A DNA stretch of 64,000 bases from Spodoptera frugiperda (lineage: Eukaryota; Arthropoda; Insecta; Lepidoptera; Noctuidae). A program made the position numbers and the translations under genes. Below the pieces are notes generated by a model. That model was not told where the DNA came from. It did not search any database and saw only the letters and a list, made by a program, of their open reading frames with translations. Positions 11,505-24,645 of the stretch are shown one piece after another. Every line of letters begins with the position of its first letter. Positions within the stretch are counted from its first letter, which is position 1. The stretch spans positions 5,580,001 through 5,644,000 of the forward strand of contig NC_064225.1 in the NCBI RefSeq assembly GCF_023101765.2, in the 5' to 3' direction.

Positions 11505-11657
11505 GGCTTACTCATTTAACTATTTGACAAGGAACTCGACTAGTTTCAAGCCATGCTGTAGGCTCGTATTTATGAGAAGCACTCCGTGACACACGATGCG
11601 GTGATTGACGCGCTGCTACTAATCGAGTTCCTCGTCAAACAGTTACATCAGTAAGCC
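11505..11657. mobile_element. 153-bp inverted-repeat element (family 6)
   Basis: 11505-11543 and 11619-11657 are inverted with 34 of 39 positions matching (GGCTTACTCATTTAACTATT...). Fragments with GAAACTAGTCGAG...GTAAGCCG occur at 6190-6310, 15460-15560, 39470-39560 and 49128-49150. Confidence 0.72.
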
Positions 11658-12109
11658 GTTTACATAAAAATAATTAAGTATATCTCACGAGAATTAAGTC
11701 ACAATAAAATATATAAATCTTTATATAACGGGTGAAAAATGAGTGAATAAGTACACTTAACATGTGCACATCTATCTACTTCAAGCCATAGAAGCCTTGA
11801 TATGTAAAGAGCGTTGTATTTTCAACTCTGTGGCAGGCCAACCTGCTAAGATAAGCTAAGGCTCATTTAAACTTAACAATGTGCTAAACTTACTAAGTAG
11901 TGGAGATTGTTCGCGGGATGCTAGTTGAATTAATTTGTGATAACTTTGAGTTAGTTTTAGGTAATATTGCACCTGAACTTGTAGGGGCGATGTGTTGAAA
12001 TATTAAATTGTTTTGAGACAGTTTGTTGGCGGTTATCTTTAGGCTTCGGTCTCACAGGTGGGACCATACAACAGTACCCTTAAGCCTCGTCCCCACTAGT
12101 GAAGATGAG

Positions 12110-12215
12110 GCTTTAGTATGGCGTCATATTGGTTAGTTTATTCGACCTGACCAATCAGTTCGCCGAACTCGCTCTCGTTTCGATTACTTTAAAGGTAACG
12201 GAAACTCGTACAAAT
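12110..12215 (+). repeat. family-7 fragment
   Basis: ATTGGTTAGTTTATTCGACC, TGACCAATCAGTTCGCCGAA and CGCTCTCGTTTCGATTAC match the centre and right side of 31044-31184. Confidence 0.55.
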
Positions 12216-13233
12216 TGAAGGTATAATGTTCCTATAATAACAAATTTTCATTTGTTTCTATGTGAGCCTGTCTCCATAGACCAGGTCATAACGCAGCCAT
12301 ATTTTTTGGAGATAGGAGGTTTGGTCTAGCAGTTTATATTGATCAACAGTCACAATAGCAAATATGTAAACTACGTAGCTTTGTTAACATTACCTAATAA
12401 AAATTATAAGACGATTAAAAAACCTACAATTAAGAACCAAATTCACTTTGAAACATTACAAAGAAAATTAATCCAAATCACACACACGAACGCCCAAGCA
12501 TTACGCGATTCCAGCTCGAACTAAGCATCCGCACACCTAAAGTTTAATATTTGGTTCCGCTCCCAACCGACCACGCTTAGCCGTAGCCATATAAATTCCA
12601 TTTTCGAGCAACAAACTGACAAGCAATAATTAATATTCAACGAAACGCACACTCGACTATCAGAAACGGGTTCCGTACTGGTAAATTGCACGAGTTGTAC
12701 CAAGTGAGCCAATTCGCCTCACCGCGGGCGTTGGGTGAAACTTTGCTCATATTTAATTTGGCTGCACACTCGCTAGGGACCAGTCTGATTATTGTTCCAC
12801 ACTAAACACTATTAGTTCTAACTACGGCTTGTATAGCATCAATATTGTCACAAAGTTCCGCGACGGAATTTGAATATTAATTTTCGGTGTTCGTTTATGC
12901 GTTTTCGGTTTTGGAAATTAAGTTTTATGGATTTGTTAGGAGATTAGCTGTTTGGGTTGAGTATGTGTGAATAAAAACTTTATCTGTTTAATCTAAACAG
13001 CTATGGCCAAAGGCAAGAGGTCAATGCGTTTTCCATTTGATGTATCCAATTTTAGTAGTCTCAAGAAACACTGCCAAGCATTCATGAACATTTAATTAAT
13101 CTGGACAACTTTTCTTTGGTAAATTCTCAATTATAACCTATTACGTATGATGTACAATTAATTTTTCCTGTCTAGTGCTGGCACTCAAACAATCAGTCAC
13201 CATTTTTGAGAGCGGAAAACCATTCCATGGATT

Positions 13234-13365
13234 TTCCCGCCTTGACCATCCAACAGGGAGTGTCAGACTCTTACTGACTAAAAACACCACGTTCCTACTC
13301 CTGCTTTCCTAGCCTGAGCCCCGGTAAACCCGTTAGGTAATCCGCAGCTCTAGAAATCGGTCACC
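13234..13365 (+). repeat. family-4 repeat
   Basis: GTGTCAGACTCTTACTGACT, AAAAACACCACGTTCCTACT and GAGCCCCGGTAAACCCG in order, ending at GTAATCCGCAGCTC. Confidence 0.72.
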
Positions 13366-13811
13366 AATTTACACAAACTGCACAGGTTTTAAAATAGCAA
13401 CACACTTTCAAATAACGTTGCATCGTCCTTATAAATATAGATACGTTTTAACTTTATATGCAATACTCTAAACATCCCCATCTCAACCAAGGTCACCTAA
13501 CATTAGTCTGCCAAAATCAATAAGCTTATATCGGACTGCATTGAATAACAATTCTGGTATAATCCAGCATCTGATGCTATGTGAGCTAACGAGTACCCTA
13601 ACCGGAGCTAGTTAAGCAAATTTTGTGGGATTTGGCACAAAGCCGTGTGTTCCCAAACTTTGCTCCTCTCGTGGGAATCGAGTTCTCTGTTTTCTTTAAC
13701 ATGTCCTCGTTATAAGACTTTGAAACGTTTTCCCCAGTTATGTTATTAGAATATGCATAAGGTTGTTGCTTAAAATATGGGTTGATTTCTGATTCTGTAT
13801 GATTTTTTTAT

Positions 13812-13988
13812 AAAACGTTGCCCCACACTAGGATTTTCTCCTATGTCGTGGGTGCATTTACAAACATACAAGTTCACATACATACGACACCCAGACACGA
13901 AACAACAATTTGTGGATCACACAAAGAGTTGCTCCGTGCGGGAATCGAACCCGCTACCCGTTGCGCAGCAGGCAGTTGCCTAACCATG
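13812..13988 (-). mobile_element. SINE family A
   Basis: Minus-strand copy from the 3' end (GTTGCCCCACACTAGGATTT) through ATTTGTGGATCACACAAAGA to the B-box complement. Only the extreme head is missing. Confidence 0.8.
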
Positions 13989-14481
13989 ATTCTGATCAAA
14001 AATTGGTCTTGAAATAATTTAGTTGAATCTTTAACATTAATATAAAAACACATCTAATACCTCTTTTTAACTCATCTGGGAAATAACAAAATAATGTAAT
14101 CAAGAACTTTTGAAAACTTTTCTTTAATTGCATACAACAATGGAATTGCTTCAGAATATTGGTGCCAAGAGGATTGCTACCAACAGAACCGATCAAATAG
14201 CAAAAATTAAATCTATTAATACGTAGCACTAGTAGTTGCCAAGTTTATTAGAACAAACTCTGAACTGAACTCTATTTCTCTACTATCTTTTATTGATCTA
14301 CAACTTTATCTCACAAACGTGAAGGTTTGTTTTTCTTTGTTGCGTTTTTATACACTTTATATGTACCTACATGTTTCTTTCATCTTTCGATTAATTGTAT
14401 AGGTATTGGTAGATTTAATTTCAAAGTTTAAAAAGTACTCTGTGTTAAATAAGAGAGATGATCCTTTTTAAACTTTCTGAT

Positions 14482-14646
14482 TTGATTGCACGGTTGGTGC
14501 GGTGGCTGGGAAACAGGCTGGCGCGCAACGTGTAGCGGATTGGATTCCCGTACGGAACAACTGCTTGTGTCATGTGTATGTGAATTTGTATATTGTAAAC
14601 GTACCCACGACACAGGAGAAAATCCTAGTGTGGGGCAACGTTTATT
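14482..14646 (+). mobile_element. SINE family A with internal deletion
   Basis: Head (GCACGGTTGGTGCGGTGGC), a B-box variant, then a gap over the GATCCACAAATTGTTG block, and an intact CCTAGTGTGGGGCAACGTTT end. It is inverted relative to the copy about 500 bp upstream. Confidence 0.8.
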
Positions 14647-15224
14647 AAGAATAGTAGAAAAAATGGAAGAGATGGACCTAATACGTTTAAATATTAAAAC
14701 TAGACCAACTTAACGTAAGAATTATTTTGTAGTTAACAATAAGATAAGTAGGTAGTATATCGACAAAACAATTTATTCTTATTTTTGATAAAAATTTTAA
14801 AGATCTTAATGCATATATAAAGTAACCATTTTCTACCAGTCTGACCATTGGGTAATGCAGCGAAGAGTAACAAGCGGGTGCAAGGAGCAAGCAAAGTAAT
14901 CTAATATACTAGTCAATTTCTATCTACCATTCAATATAATATATTCGAGAATATATATCTATATGGTACGTACACTGATTGTTTGAACCAAGTTCGAAAT
15001 TATCTGCGGACCGATTTTGCAGGCAAATCTGTTCGGATTACGGGCTTAAACTCTAGAGCAGATTTTGACCAGAATTCAATACCTAAGCGGTCAAACAGTG
15101 AAATTATCCGTAAGTACTATAGTATTAATTCACCAAAACTCTAATAGTTTTCTAAAAAAATCAATGTTATAATATTGACGGCTTAGTTAATCGAGTGGGG
15201 TGTATTCTCCGTTTAAAGAAACTG

Positions 15225-15385
15225 CATCTGCCTTTGGCGAGGCGAGAGGGTGTGTCAGACTCTTACTGACTAAAAATCACCCCGGTCCTACTCCTGCTTA
15301 TTGAGCTGGAGCCCCGGTAAACCCGCTAGGTAGTCCATAGCTTCGGATCAGGCATCAGCCCTGCTGGGCCCCATGACGACTAAGA
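15225..15385 (+). repeat. family-4 repeat
   Basis: GGCGAGGCGAGAGGGTGTG, TCAGACTCTTACTGACT, GGAGCCCCGGTAAACCCG, GGTAGTCCATAGCTTCGG and the following CATCAGCCCTGCTGGGCCCC. Confidence 0.72.
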
Positions 15386-15459
15386 TGACTATGACTATGC
15401 TCTATGACGACTATGGTGTCTATCCTCGCGATGACAGAAGGACTCTCCCTCTGTGATTC

Positions 15460-15560
15460 GAAACTAGTAGAGCTTTTCTCAACATATTTACGTGAGTAAA
15501 CCGTTGTTTTTAGTTCATTTAACATGACTTGTGATAGTTATTACATATATAAAAAAAACT
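15460..15560 (+). repeat. family-6 fragment after a family-4 repeat
   Basis: GAAACTAGTAGAGCTTTTCT, TTACGTGAGTAAACCG and a following TTAACATGACTTGTGATAG. The same family-4 then family-6 order recurs at 39318-39560. Confidence 0.5.
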
Positions 15561-16282
15561 ACGAAATGATATAGTAAAGCTTATAATGGAAAATGTAACT
15601 AAAGACAACCCCACGCCATTGCCGTATTATAAAAGAGATCTTCCCTAAAACAAATATTTGCCGAGATCTCTTCAAAAATTTCATATTTATATTCTGTTTT
15701 ATTCTTGTTCATTTTATAATAACCATTATTATGTAGATAACTAGGTGGGTTTTCCTGTAAACAGGTAGCTGACATGACCGCGAACTCGTAATTAGCTTCG
15801 CTCGGTTTTCGAAACGGTTTTCTTATATTTATAATTGTATTTATAAGATTTTGCTTTTGAAACTTGGTAGATTATAATTTTATAATCTTAGATAATGTGT
15901 ATTCTTTTTTGTAATTATGGCTACAAAATGAATTTGTGTTTCGTTTGAAGAGGGATAAATAGGAACATGATTAAAAAAGTGACCTTTTGATGGTTTTTTG
16001 TTTGGTAATGGAGAAATTAAGAGGCTTATATAAAGACTTGTCAGGAACAGAAAAGAAATTAATTAAATATATCTTTAAATAATAAAAAGATGAGATGTTA
16101 TAATGCTATTTCTTTCCGAAGAATTTAGAATAAGTCTATGAACATACATATATTGGGTTCAATCACAGGTTCCATTACTGGGAAATTTTCGGCAAACCGA
16201 AACAACTTCCATTAATAGTTTTCCACATCCATAAAACGAATTCAAAACCCCTTGTTTCGTAGTCACATTTTTGCCCACTTAA

Positions 16283-16563
16283 CCAACAATGCAATATTTA
16301 AGCCACGGACACATTGCGACAGTGATCGCGCGATCTCCGACGACGGCCGGACAGCGAGGGAGGGTAAGTCGTCGCCCAACCAGAAGCAGACCCGTGCATA
16401 CGGCGCGACGCATTCCGTACGCCGACGCGTTCCGCTACAAAGTGCCATTAGACCAACAAAGATGGTGCCCAGTAGAGCTGATGTCAGACCCGGAGTTGCG
16501 GATTACTAGTCTGTCATTCCCTCTCGCCTCGCCCAAGGCGGGAGAAGTAATTTAATGAATTTC
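16283..16563 (-). repeat. family-4 repeat extended into a longer retroelement-like body
   Basis: Minus strand: CTCCCGCCTTGGGCGAGGCG, GACTAGTAATCCGC, then a GC-rich stretch with CGCGCCGTATGCACGGGT and GGAGATCGCGCGATC. The same join occurs at 58092-58605, so the GC-rich part belongs to the same element. Open frames here are element-derived. Confidence 0.65.
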
Positions 16564-17884
16564 GCCCCTCAAAAAAAAAAAAAAAGAAATCAATGAGATT
16601 ACAGCACACAACTTACGAAGCAATCTATCAATCTAACTTAATAAACTTTTAACAGCCAACAAAATCTTCCATTCCTAAATATGTTTTCGTTGAAAACTCT
16701 CCCGCTTTGTTTACCTAATTCGACATAGCCAACGGACCAAATGGCAGCCATTTCGGTAACTCGGTGTGGCACATTGTAATCCAAACTAAAAGCCTGTTCG
16801 AATCCCTGGTCACCACTTACGCTCTTATTTCAGGGTCCCTTAAGTCAAAGATCAAAACACAATTTCTTCCCAAACTTATCTACTCTTTAAGTAATCGAAG
16901 GGCTATTTTTCTTTGGCCGAATTATTTAATTTCGGATTATTTGACACTTTGGCGGTGTACGGTAAAAATGTTCTGAGAACTTGGAATCCTCTGAAAGTTT
17001 TATTTTCTGGGAACTGTCTTCATCGACAAAGACTAAAGATACCTTTTTAGTTATTTCTTTTTTATTTATGAGAAGGGTGTGAAACAAGCAAACGGTTCAT
17101 GGTAAAGGGATAAGTAGAATACCTGCGTATTTTACTCGCAAGGCCCTGTCATACAAATGCTGAACTGGACCCATTTCGCTGCAGACCTGAATATGTGCCT
17201 TATATACTATACTATTGTATTTTGTATTAGTATTAATTAGTATTAATTAATAATTTAGCAAAATAAGAGAACAAAATCTTGTTCTCTAAATTAAACCGAC
17301 TGATTACCCAAACTATAGAAAATATAGAAATAATCATTACAATTACCGCGATGACATCAACTTACATTAAATTATCCATACGTTTATCGTAACTGGCATT
17401 ATATTCCCCACTCAACACAAACATAACACCTTGGAGACCTCATACTCTCTTACCCATCCACACACTTAATAATATTTCTCAGTACCAGTTCAGATACACG
17501 TATCGCTACTTATTTCTTATATACAAGGAGAAATCGCGATGCTTGGCCCGGCGAGTCCCTTGTGTACAATGCCTACATATTCCAGTTGGCTGTATACTAC
17601 TATTTGTAAACTGATGCGGCATAGCGTAACATACCGTAACATGATGTCTTTGGTTCTCCTGTGGGATAGAGATGTTTAAGCAGGGTTTTTTTAAAGTGGG
17701 GTCCAAGGATTCATAGAGGGTCAGTAGCATGTATACTAAGTGTTCGCAGTAGGTCAACTAAAAACAGTCCAGTAGTGCCATTATTAGTACCAACAAATAA
17801 AATTGATTTTTCATTATAAATTAGCTTGTTTTCTTCACTTCATATAAAGATATTCTTTGATAGGGATCCGTGGTATTATTTTAT
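16564..17884. other. unannotated stretch
   Basis: No repeat or gene recognised. A short ATTAGTATTAATT tandem duplication lies near 17222-17250. Confidence 0.45.
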
Positions 17885-18092
17885 ACTAGCTACTTCCGCG
17901 CGGTTTCACGCGCTCTGCTTGGTTCGTATTGGTGATAAGTATAAAGTGATATTTTATAGCCTATAGCCTTCCTCGATAAATGGTCTATCCAACACAAAAA
18001 CAATTTTTCAAATCGAACCAGTCGTTTCCCAGATTAGCGCGTTCAAACAAACAAACTCTTCAGCTTTATATGTTAAAAAATATAGATAGATT
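17885..18092 (+). repeat. RTE-like LINE 3' end fragment
   Basis: Contains the CCTTCCTCGATAAATGG block, followed by ATTAGCGCGTTCAAACAAAC and a TTTATAT... end. This order is a familiar 3' end of lepidopteran LINEs. No coding remnant precedes it. Confidence 0.55.
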
Positions 18093-18597
18093 GTGGTGCG
18101 GTAAGCGGATTGGGGCACAAAAAACCAAAATTATAATTATATCCATCCATCTCAGGGACTCATTCTAAATTCCTATACTCAGCACTCATATTTGCGACAT
18201 TAAAGTGCAAATTACAATAAAATACATCATCGAAACTACGCATTGCTGCATTCTGACTCCCAATGGAGTGATTCGTATCAAGAGGTCACTATTAACTGTT
18301 CCGTGACGTCACACGCGTTACGTATAATGAGATGAACGATCGCCATTTTGAGTGGTGACGCCGTTTATTGATAAATCAAATTGCTATAGCAGTTTTATAG
18401 TATATGTATCTGATATGATTTTGCTCTTTGAGACAATGTTTATTGACTTTTAAGAAGGATTCATGCTATTGTATTTAAAGTCTCAGGTCAACGAATGTAT
18501 CATTCGATCTTTGGTTTTGTTAAAGATTTTTGGACTAACAAGGTCCTACGGGAATTCTTTGAGATGTATGGTAACTAATAGACTGAGGGTGTTCTTT

Positions 18598-18745
18598 CAC
18601 CATAGATGTGCTATGTAACTGTGCGAGTAAATTGTACAGCTTGAGTATGCGATGTATTGATAGTGGTGGCTTCCTTCCACCCATAGCACACATTCATAGC
18701 ACGTTCTTTCCCTATGAAAAGGTATAGCTTACGCTGAAGAATAGG
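18598..18745 (-). mobile_element. MITE F-related fragment
   Basis: GCTATGTAACTGTGCGAG, AGCTTGAGTATGCGATG and AGTGGTGGCTTCCTTCCAC share the internal blocks of 59080-59335. The ends are not clear. Confidence 0.5.
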
Positions 18746-20949
18746 TATTGTAACCGTACCTACCTGCTTAACCGTACCATCATTATATTTACCTGGTTTA
18801 AGCATCTAATCTTAATCTTTCTTCTTATTTGTTCTACTCGAGATGGATATATTATTACTGGCAAAACGATGAAGCTTCTTGTTGCTGTTCCCTGCCACAC
18901 TTACAACCTCCTCATTCAAGGCCTCACCCATTTCCATCCCAGACCATTTCTATAAAGATTACCATACCGCTGAACCACTAACCTACCACATACTTATTCG
19001 TCTTCTACCTACACCCAGCGAGTCTATTATACAGCGTGAGGTATTTTCGAGCACATTACAGACTGTATCGCCGTATCAAGCCACCTTAATGCATCTTGCT
19101 TTTAACCCACATCGGATGAAAGCGCGCTCCCAGTTACGCCGACTTTAAGGGCATAATTGTGGCCGTTTGTTACACCGTACTCGTTATAAGTACGGCTTAA
19201 GTACCGGGGTTATTTTTAGAGGTTATGTGTTGGTGTGAGTGGGTGCTGGTATTTGGGTTGAGGTGATGAAGATTGCTTTTTTTTTAATTGTAGTTCGAGT
19301 TTTAGTGCTGAATGGATTTTAAGTTATTTGGTATAGAGAATGGATTATGCAATCGGTTACGAAAACAAAACTTGAAGTAAGTCAGTTTTGCGGGCGACTG
19401 ACTCAAGGAGTAAGACGTCCTCAGTATAGGCGGGAATAGGCGGTAGCGCAGAGTTCCACGCCACTCGAGGAAGGAAAGGAACCTGTTAGGGCTACTAATG
19501 TGGCATTGGTGTTGCGGGTGTCTATGAGCGGCACTGATCGCTTACCATCAGGTGACTTGTTTGCATCCTCACCTATGGTGCATAGACTTGGTCTTTGATC
19601 AGAACTCCACTCTTAAAGTTTGCCAGCGAGCCATAGATTATTTCCCTTTACAAAGTAGCGCCTATAATTAACACTCAATAAGTTTGAACTCTATTTACTT
19701 AACAATTGAGTCCATAATTTTAATTAATGAAAATGAACACTATACCGGACTCTATAACTACATCTATAAACTAGGCAAAATGACCTTTATGAATACACTC
19801 TCATTGCCATACTATTTAAATCCTTATTGCATGTGTATTGGGGACCATTATCGAGTGAGACGATTCGAACTGTTACACTAGTATTGTATCCATGATATTG
19901 CATACAATGTGGTTTAAGGTTTCGGAATATTGTGCTCTGTATATTGCAATATGCACTTTATAGTTATTGGAATTGGGTGGTAAATTGAATGAAGAGATTG
20001 TAAATAATTCTAGATTACAAATAGGAATTATAATAAATTATATGCCTTTAGATATAATTAAGGCACTTCTGCTTACTTTTCATAAGAACATAAATGTAAT
20101 GTTATACCTCAATACTCATTGCGATACATGAAATTAATAATTAAGTGAAATAATTTAAATTTTAATACGAATTAAAATTCACTATAATATTATTTTAATG
20201 TACTGCTTAATTGAGTATCATTGCGAAATAAGTAAAAATTGAACTTAATATTATAATTTATTTGAGTTTTCATAATAAGCAATTTAAAAAGCGATTAATA
20301 ATTTAAAAAAATGTCGCTGTGTTTGTGTGTGAGTGTTTTGTGTTGCACCTCTGCTGCATGAGCATTAATTGCGTGCGGGAGGGTGGTGCTGCATACCACA
20401 TGCTGAAAATACATCTACAAGCGGAATAAAAACTAAAAATCTATTATATTGTTAGTGTAGCATGGATTTCCGCAAAGTAACGCCTGACTCTACTCTATAA
20501 GAAACATTTTATTACATGACTATTTCAATCTCATCATCACCATCATTTATAATATCAGTCACAAGACGTCCACAACTGAAGCTAAAACAATCAAATATTA
20601 TCATGATATATCAAAATGATATATTACAACACGGTCTCACAAAATCCAAGTTTAAATTACATAACCGGCGAAGGTACAGCGCGTCATACCCGCTTTGCAT
20701 ATTCATTTAGATTTCGTTTCAACATGCACGTATTTGCCTAAACTCATTTCTGGCGTCTTTCATCGATGAAATTGCACAAAACACTTGATTTTGCTCTTGG
20801 TCTTTGATCACGTAGCGTGTTACGTTACATAAGTATTTGGTGGTTGCATGTGTACCTATTATTGCTATTAATGCTCGAGATTGAGCAGCTACCGCAGCTG
20901 CTTGAAAGACAAGCAATGCACTTTTTTGGTATGGTATAATTTGTATAAT
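18746..20949. other. mostly unannotated AT-rich stretch
   Basis: Only the family-5 tail at 19490 is recognised. 19980-20320 is extremely AT-rich. Confidence 0.45.
19490..19572 (+). repeat. family-5 tail fragment
   Basis: GTTGCGGGTGTCTATGAGCG, then CTTACCATCAGGTGACTTG. Confidence 0.55.
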
Positions 20950-21182
20950 GAGCAGATGGATCACTCTTGGACACTCGAAACACTAGAGGCGTTACAAGTG
21001 TGTTGCCGGCCTTTTGGGGTTAGGAATTTAAGAGTTGTTGGGGAATCGGGGATTAGGGTGATTGGGAAGGGGAATAAGGAGCCTCCAGTAACCTAACTCA
21101 CACAACGCAAGCGTTGTTTCGCATCATTTTCTGTGAGGCCGTAGTATCACTCTGATCAAGCCGGTCCATTCGTGCCGAAGCT
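20950..21182 (-). repeat. family-5 repeat, long reverse copy
   Basis: Plus-strand order GTTGCCGGCCTTTTGG, GGGAAGGGGAATAAGG, CACAACGCAAGCGTTGTTTC and GCCGGTCCATTCGTGCCGAA. In the minus direction this is the same order as 56925-57050 and 57530-57825. Confidence 0.65.
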
Positions 21183-21844
21183 TGGTCTGATGTGAATTGT
21201 GTAGTATTTTTTAAACTTTTTCAATAATGTGAATTAGTTTCATAATAGATATATGAAATCCAACATCGCTATCGGTCCGGTAGAAGTACACATGTAACTA
21301 AAATTTTGTTTCAACATCCATCTGCATCGAATCTACTTATCCCTATGTCAAACAGTCATTCTTAAAAGCCGTCATTGCTTTATCAAATGCAATTTCAAAA
21401 TCAAAAGCATTAAAATTAAACCCCAAGCAGCCTTAAATTTTATTACCAACGCGGAACGTTTTTTGGTACACTCCACTTCACGGTAGGGACTCGTGATAAA
21501 TCGCACGTACGAGTAAACATCTGATAAGCAAGACCTCGGATGGATCGCGTCTTGTTCCCATTTTGTCTCATAAACCAAATCACTGGGTAAAAAAGTAAAA
21601 AATGTATTCAATTTATTTTTTAGCTTTGAGAGTCATCAATCTCGGGTTATTAAGTGAAGGGTCAGGTAAAAATGCATAATGTGAATCTCCTTATATAAAT
21701 TCCTCTATATTCGTCTCTTATGACTTTATAGTCATAATCATAAATGGATAATAAAATAAATACTATGAGGTGTTACAATTTGAGTTGTATGTCATTGCGA
21801 CTCTTAATGTGTGAACTAGGTACCAAGGAATGTAAGTATTAAAT

Positions 21845-22560
21845 CGACACCAGCAATTTATACTACGCTAACTCGAAATCTGACTTTTTTTATGCCAAGC
21901 AACATACGTCATAAAAAATTGAGAAGAAATATGCAAAAATAAGAAAGTTACAAATCTTATAAAACGCTAAGTAAAGGTATTTTTTGAAATCACTCGATTT
22001 ATATTACGCCAACTATTATTAGCGGAGTGTGCGTGGGGATCACTTTGGTCAAAATCTGTGCAACACTGCGCTAACTCATAGTTAGCGTAGTTTATGCGTT
22101 CGTGTGTATACTTGTTCGTTTGTAAAATGAACGACTTAGCGACTTTTACATAGTAAATACTTATGTGTTAACGTATTAATTAGTTTATTAATGGTACGCT
22201 GACTATTCTTTTTGTAAGTAAGTACATGTTCTTTATAAAATATTGAAATATGCATCAGATGATTGATCATGCACTACGACCTCCCGTACTACACTACGCT
22301 AACATTAGTTAGACGTGTATAAGATGTAACATTTTTTTGATGAATTACGTTTATATACGGCTAACTTGCGCTAAATCAAAAAATAGAAATAATTAAGGAA
22401 ATATAAATATGAGATATTACAATGAATAAATTAAATATTAATCATACCAAATTTCAAAAAATTATCTTAATTAATGTAAAAGTTATCACGTTTTTCCCTT
22501 TAAACGCCTCTACTGTAAAGTACGCTTTTTGAGTTAGCGCAGTATAAATTGCTGGTGTCG
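21845..22560. mobile_element. 716-bp non-autonomous DNA transposon with 30-bp terminal inverted repeats
   Basis: 21845-21874 and 22531-22560 are inverted with 29 of 30 positions matching (CGACACCAGCAATTTATACT...). Both sides are flanked by AAAT, a 4-bp target duplication candidate. A CGCTAAC motif recurs inside (near 22066, 22080 reversed and 22300) and 22066-22085 is a local palindrome. There is no transposase ORF. Confidence 0.85.
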
Positions 22561-22574
22561 AAATATTGTCTCGC

Positions 22575-22698
22575 CATTTATACCCGAAGACGTAGACTGG
22601 GGTTCACATTATGGCACGTAATACCACTGTACAATGTACAACCACTTTTCACAATTTGTGTTGTAAGTCCCATTTAATAGGGGGTGAGCCTATTAAGA
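22575..22698 (-). mobile_element. SINE family B, 3' part only
   Basis: Minus-strand 3' half of the same SINE (CCATAATGTGAAC, CACAATTTGTG and TAGGCTCACCCCC blocks). It starts 14 bp beyond the right end of the inverted-repeat transposon at 21845-22560. Confidence 0.7.
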
Positions 22699-24542
22699 AT
22701 TATAGTGTAACGTAGGTACTCTATAAATATTAATTTGACTTATTTCAAAACAAATTATATGACAAGGGCACGAACCAAGAGTCCGTGAAGAACTAATCAT
22801 TATTATTAAAAAAAATAACTACGTACCAAACGTAATTACATTAAACACACGTAATACAACAGTCTTCTTAGAATCAACACACAGACCAATGCTTTACTGT
22901 TACTGACTAATAAAGACGAAAAAGAAATAAAATCCAAATCGACACATACAAATAAAGAAGTGAATATAAACAAATGGACTGAATAAGACACAGCAGATGC
23001 CGTACACATTAATCATTAAGCGGCAGATCAAGGAAGGCAAACAAAAGAAGGAACGTACTGCGAGCCAATGAACCATTAAAGCGTCGAAGAGTTACTTGGC
23101 ATTAACGTGTTGGCATTTGCTAAGCTGCTTTCGGATACACTACAATTTTATTTACTGGCCCAATACCCAGCAATACACCTTTGGCAGCTACAGCTTAAAC
23201 TCCAGCATTCACTTGGATTTATTACTCCACCGATATTTCGGGAAACTCTCGAACATTCTACTCGCTTTGTTTCAACGTTTCAACTATATTTACGTTTCTT
23301 CCATTCTTATGTACTGGGTCTAAATTAAATAAAGTTTTGAGAGCTAAATAAAGTTGGTTGCCAACTAACTTGTTTAATTAGACGAAGTTTACATCCTTTT
23401 ACACTTAATTAGTGTTTGAAAATTTAATATTAGAAGTTTTATAGTTTGTAAGTTTGAAGGAATTGTGCTTGGCTTTGTGTTTTGTATTGAGTTTGTAATC
23501 GGTACACCGAAGTTAATCCGGTTCTTTATTAATAGCTTCATCGCGTCTTTTCTTTGCTTTGTTAAGAGGTTGGGTTGGGGTAAATATTTTAATTATTTTA
23601 TGTAATACCTACTGATATTTCGCCTGTTAGTTACATAACCTATTTGGTTAAGAGTGAGGGCCATGACAGTGTCAGAAAAGATATTAATATTTCTGTGATA
23701 ACAGTTATAATCTAATGCTAACGCGACAGTGAAGGTTGCATTTTATAATCTGGCAGTAATAAATAGTGATTTCTTTTCTGTATTTTAAGACTATTACTAA
23801 AATCCGTTTGATTCACTTTTTTGCAATGTTACACCTGTTATCCCCGAAGGGGTAGGCAGATGTGCACACTATGGCACGTATTGCTTAAACAATTACCATA
23901 TTAGATACAGTACATTAATACATTACTATAACTGAATTTAAGAAAAATACCCCTTTCACCAATTCGCTTACAGATTTGGCCCATCAAACCGATATTTATC
24001 ATTTATTAATCGAAATAGACGTTTGATAAACTTTGAAAAAAATATTTTTGTGAAAAACAGCGCGCTTGTCAATAGCAATTTTCTAGTTCATTGGGTTTCT
24101 GATCAAATCTAGGTTAGAGAGGTAACAGAGCCTGCTTTCGGTCGGTGAAAAATATTTACCAAAAAATTTAATTTTGTTATTCACTAACGAACAAAGGAAA
24201 CAATGGGTTTCATTAGCATTTATATTACCATCGTTTTTTTTTTAATCTAAAGGGATTAGACCGTATATAGAGTGTTCAGATTTCGTAATTTGAAATGACG
24301 TCTATCACTCCTCACATTATTATAATTATATTTATTTAGTTACTATTTATGTACACACATACAACACAAAGGATAACACATATGTAAAATTAAGGTACCA
24401 CATATTCCTATAGGAATTTCTTCCTGTGAACTTGTGCATTATAATTGCTAAGTATTATATTAACATATAAAATTAAAATATGTTATCAGTTTCTTACAAA
24501 TATCTTAGTTCCAGCCAATAAGTAATCTAAACCATGATTAGC
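22699..24542. other. unannotated stretch with one SINE tail
   Basis: 23096-23328 has overlapping small frames in two phases and slightly higher GC but no protein signature. A SINE B tail sits at 23824. Confidence 0.4.
23824..23884 (-). mobile_element. SINE family B, tail fragment
   Basis: Only the terminal CCCCGAAGGGGTAGGCAG block and adjoining bases remain; the rest is truncated. Confidence 0.65.
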
Positions 24543-24645
24543 AGCAGGAATAGGAACGGGGTAGTTTTTAGCCACTAAGCATCTAACACTCCCTCTTGCC
24601 TTGACCACGCAAGTCATTGGAAGATTTTCCCCTATGAAAAAAAAG
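24543..24645 (-). repeat. family-4 repeat, partial
   Basis: GCAGGAATAGGAACGGGGTA, AGCATCTAACACTCCCTC and a TCATTGGAAGATTTTCCCC end on the plus strand. Confidence 0.68.

Noticed and set aside
23096..23328. Overlapping plus-strand ORFs of about 75 codons
   Set aside because: Two frames are open at once and neither shows a protein signature.
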